Shown here one piece after another: positions 6,070-6,294 of a DNA stretch of 6,294 bases (position 1 is its first letter; each line of letters starts with the position of its first letter). A model generated the notes under the pieces. That model worked only from the letters and a program-made list of their open reading frames with translations, was not told the origin of the DNA and searched no databases. Origin of the DNA: Acidimicrobiaceae bacterium (GTDB lineage: Bacteria > Actinomycetota > Acidimicrobiia > Acidimicrobiales > Palsa-688); the NCBI GenBank assembly GCA_009785715.1, contig WQVT01000150.1, positions 1 through 6,294 of the forward strand. Reading direction: 5' to 3'. A program made the position numbers and the translations under genes.

Positions 6070-6294
6070 CTACTGCCGCCTCGCCATTGCGTCCCGAGCG
6101 GCGACTTCGGATCGAGCAGGGCCCCGCTCGAGCAGCGCCGCAGGGAGCCCGAACACCTCCTCGACGAGTCGCGGCAGCTCGCGCTCGGTGACGGGCCGAT
6201 CGCCTCCCCCGTCCGGGGTGCGGGTCATCAACATCAGGTTCCCGCTGAAGTTCGACAGCGCCGTGCGGGTGCCGTCCGCGCCGGTGCGGGCCAG
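6070..6294 (-). CDS. C-terminal end of an unidentified protein (5' end outside window)
   Basis: The minus-strand frame is open from the window edge to TAG 6072-6070 and gives 74 residues. Visible motifs are TALSNFSGNLMLM (11-23), a Gly/Asp-rich turn (about 28-33) and an amphipathic helix, TERELPRLVEEVFGLP (36-51), followed by a basic tail ending in RRQ. There are no cysteines, membrane segments or motifs that let me name a family. Reasons to accept it are that the frame is uninterrupted to the edge, the composition is protein-like, and it stops 10 bases before the small CxxC gene on the same strand, as in an operon. It could be an enzyme's C-terminal helical region. The rest of the gene is needed to say more. 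Confidence 0.55.
   Translation of the reverse strand: MARTGADGTRTALSNFSGNLMLMTRTPDGGGDRPVTERELPRLVEEVFGLPAALLERGPARSEVAARDAMARRQ

Overview
The window is very GC-rich, with tightly packed genes, GTG as well as ATG starts and a wall-type surface-protein tail. This suggests a chromosomal segment of a high-GC Gram-positive, most likely an actinobacterium and possibly an uncultured one such as an acidimicrobial lineage. The lineage is inferred from composition and gene families only. I see no tRNA, rRNA, CRISPR array or insertion sequence.

Layout. (1) Bases 2-271, plus strand: the C-terminal end of a surface protein with a bacterial Ig-like repeat and a membrane anchor. (2) Bases 298-3270, minus strand: one 990-residue frame joining a complete type-B carboxylesterase to a complete amidase-signature hydrolase. 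Both catalytic triads are intact. (3) Bases 3271-3332: a short divergent control region with a 17-bp inverted repeat. (4) Bases 3333-4079, plus strand: a short-chain dehydrogenase/reductase. (5) Bases 4145-4687 and 4684-5826, plus strand: a cysteine form of the UGSC (seleno)protein family, overlapping by 4 bases a 380-residue cysteine-rich protein of unknown function. (6) Bases 5823-6059 and 6070-6294, minus strand: a 78-residue CxxC protein and the C-terminal end of an upstream gene. This pair converges on the UGSC operon and shares its terminal CTAG.

The esterase/amidase and the dehydrogenase are divergently transcribed from the same 62-bp region and may be co-controlled. A plausible but unproven reading is an accessory catabolic or detoxification locus: ester and amide bonds are cut by the bifunctional hydrolase, a released alcohol or carbonyl is handled by the dehydrogenase, and the UGSC pair performs a thiol-redox step of unknown substrate.

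The two points most worth following are the hydrolase fusion and the UGSC pair. The fusion junction carries a 17-bp direct repeat with a 28-bp period. Removing one period would split the frame back into two genes. The UGSC operon carries redox-type cysteine motifs, and the convergent small gene carries another, but the operon's larger protein has no function I can name.
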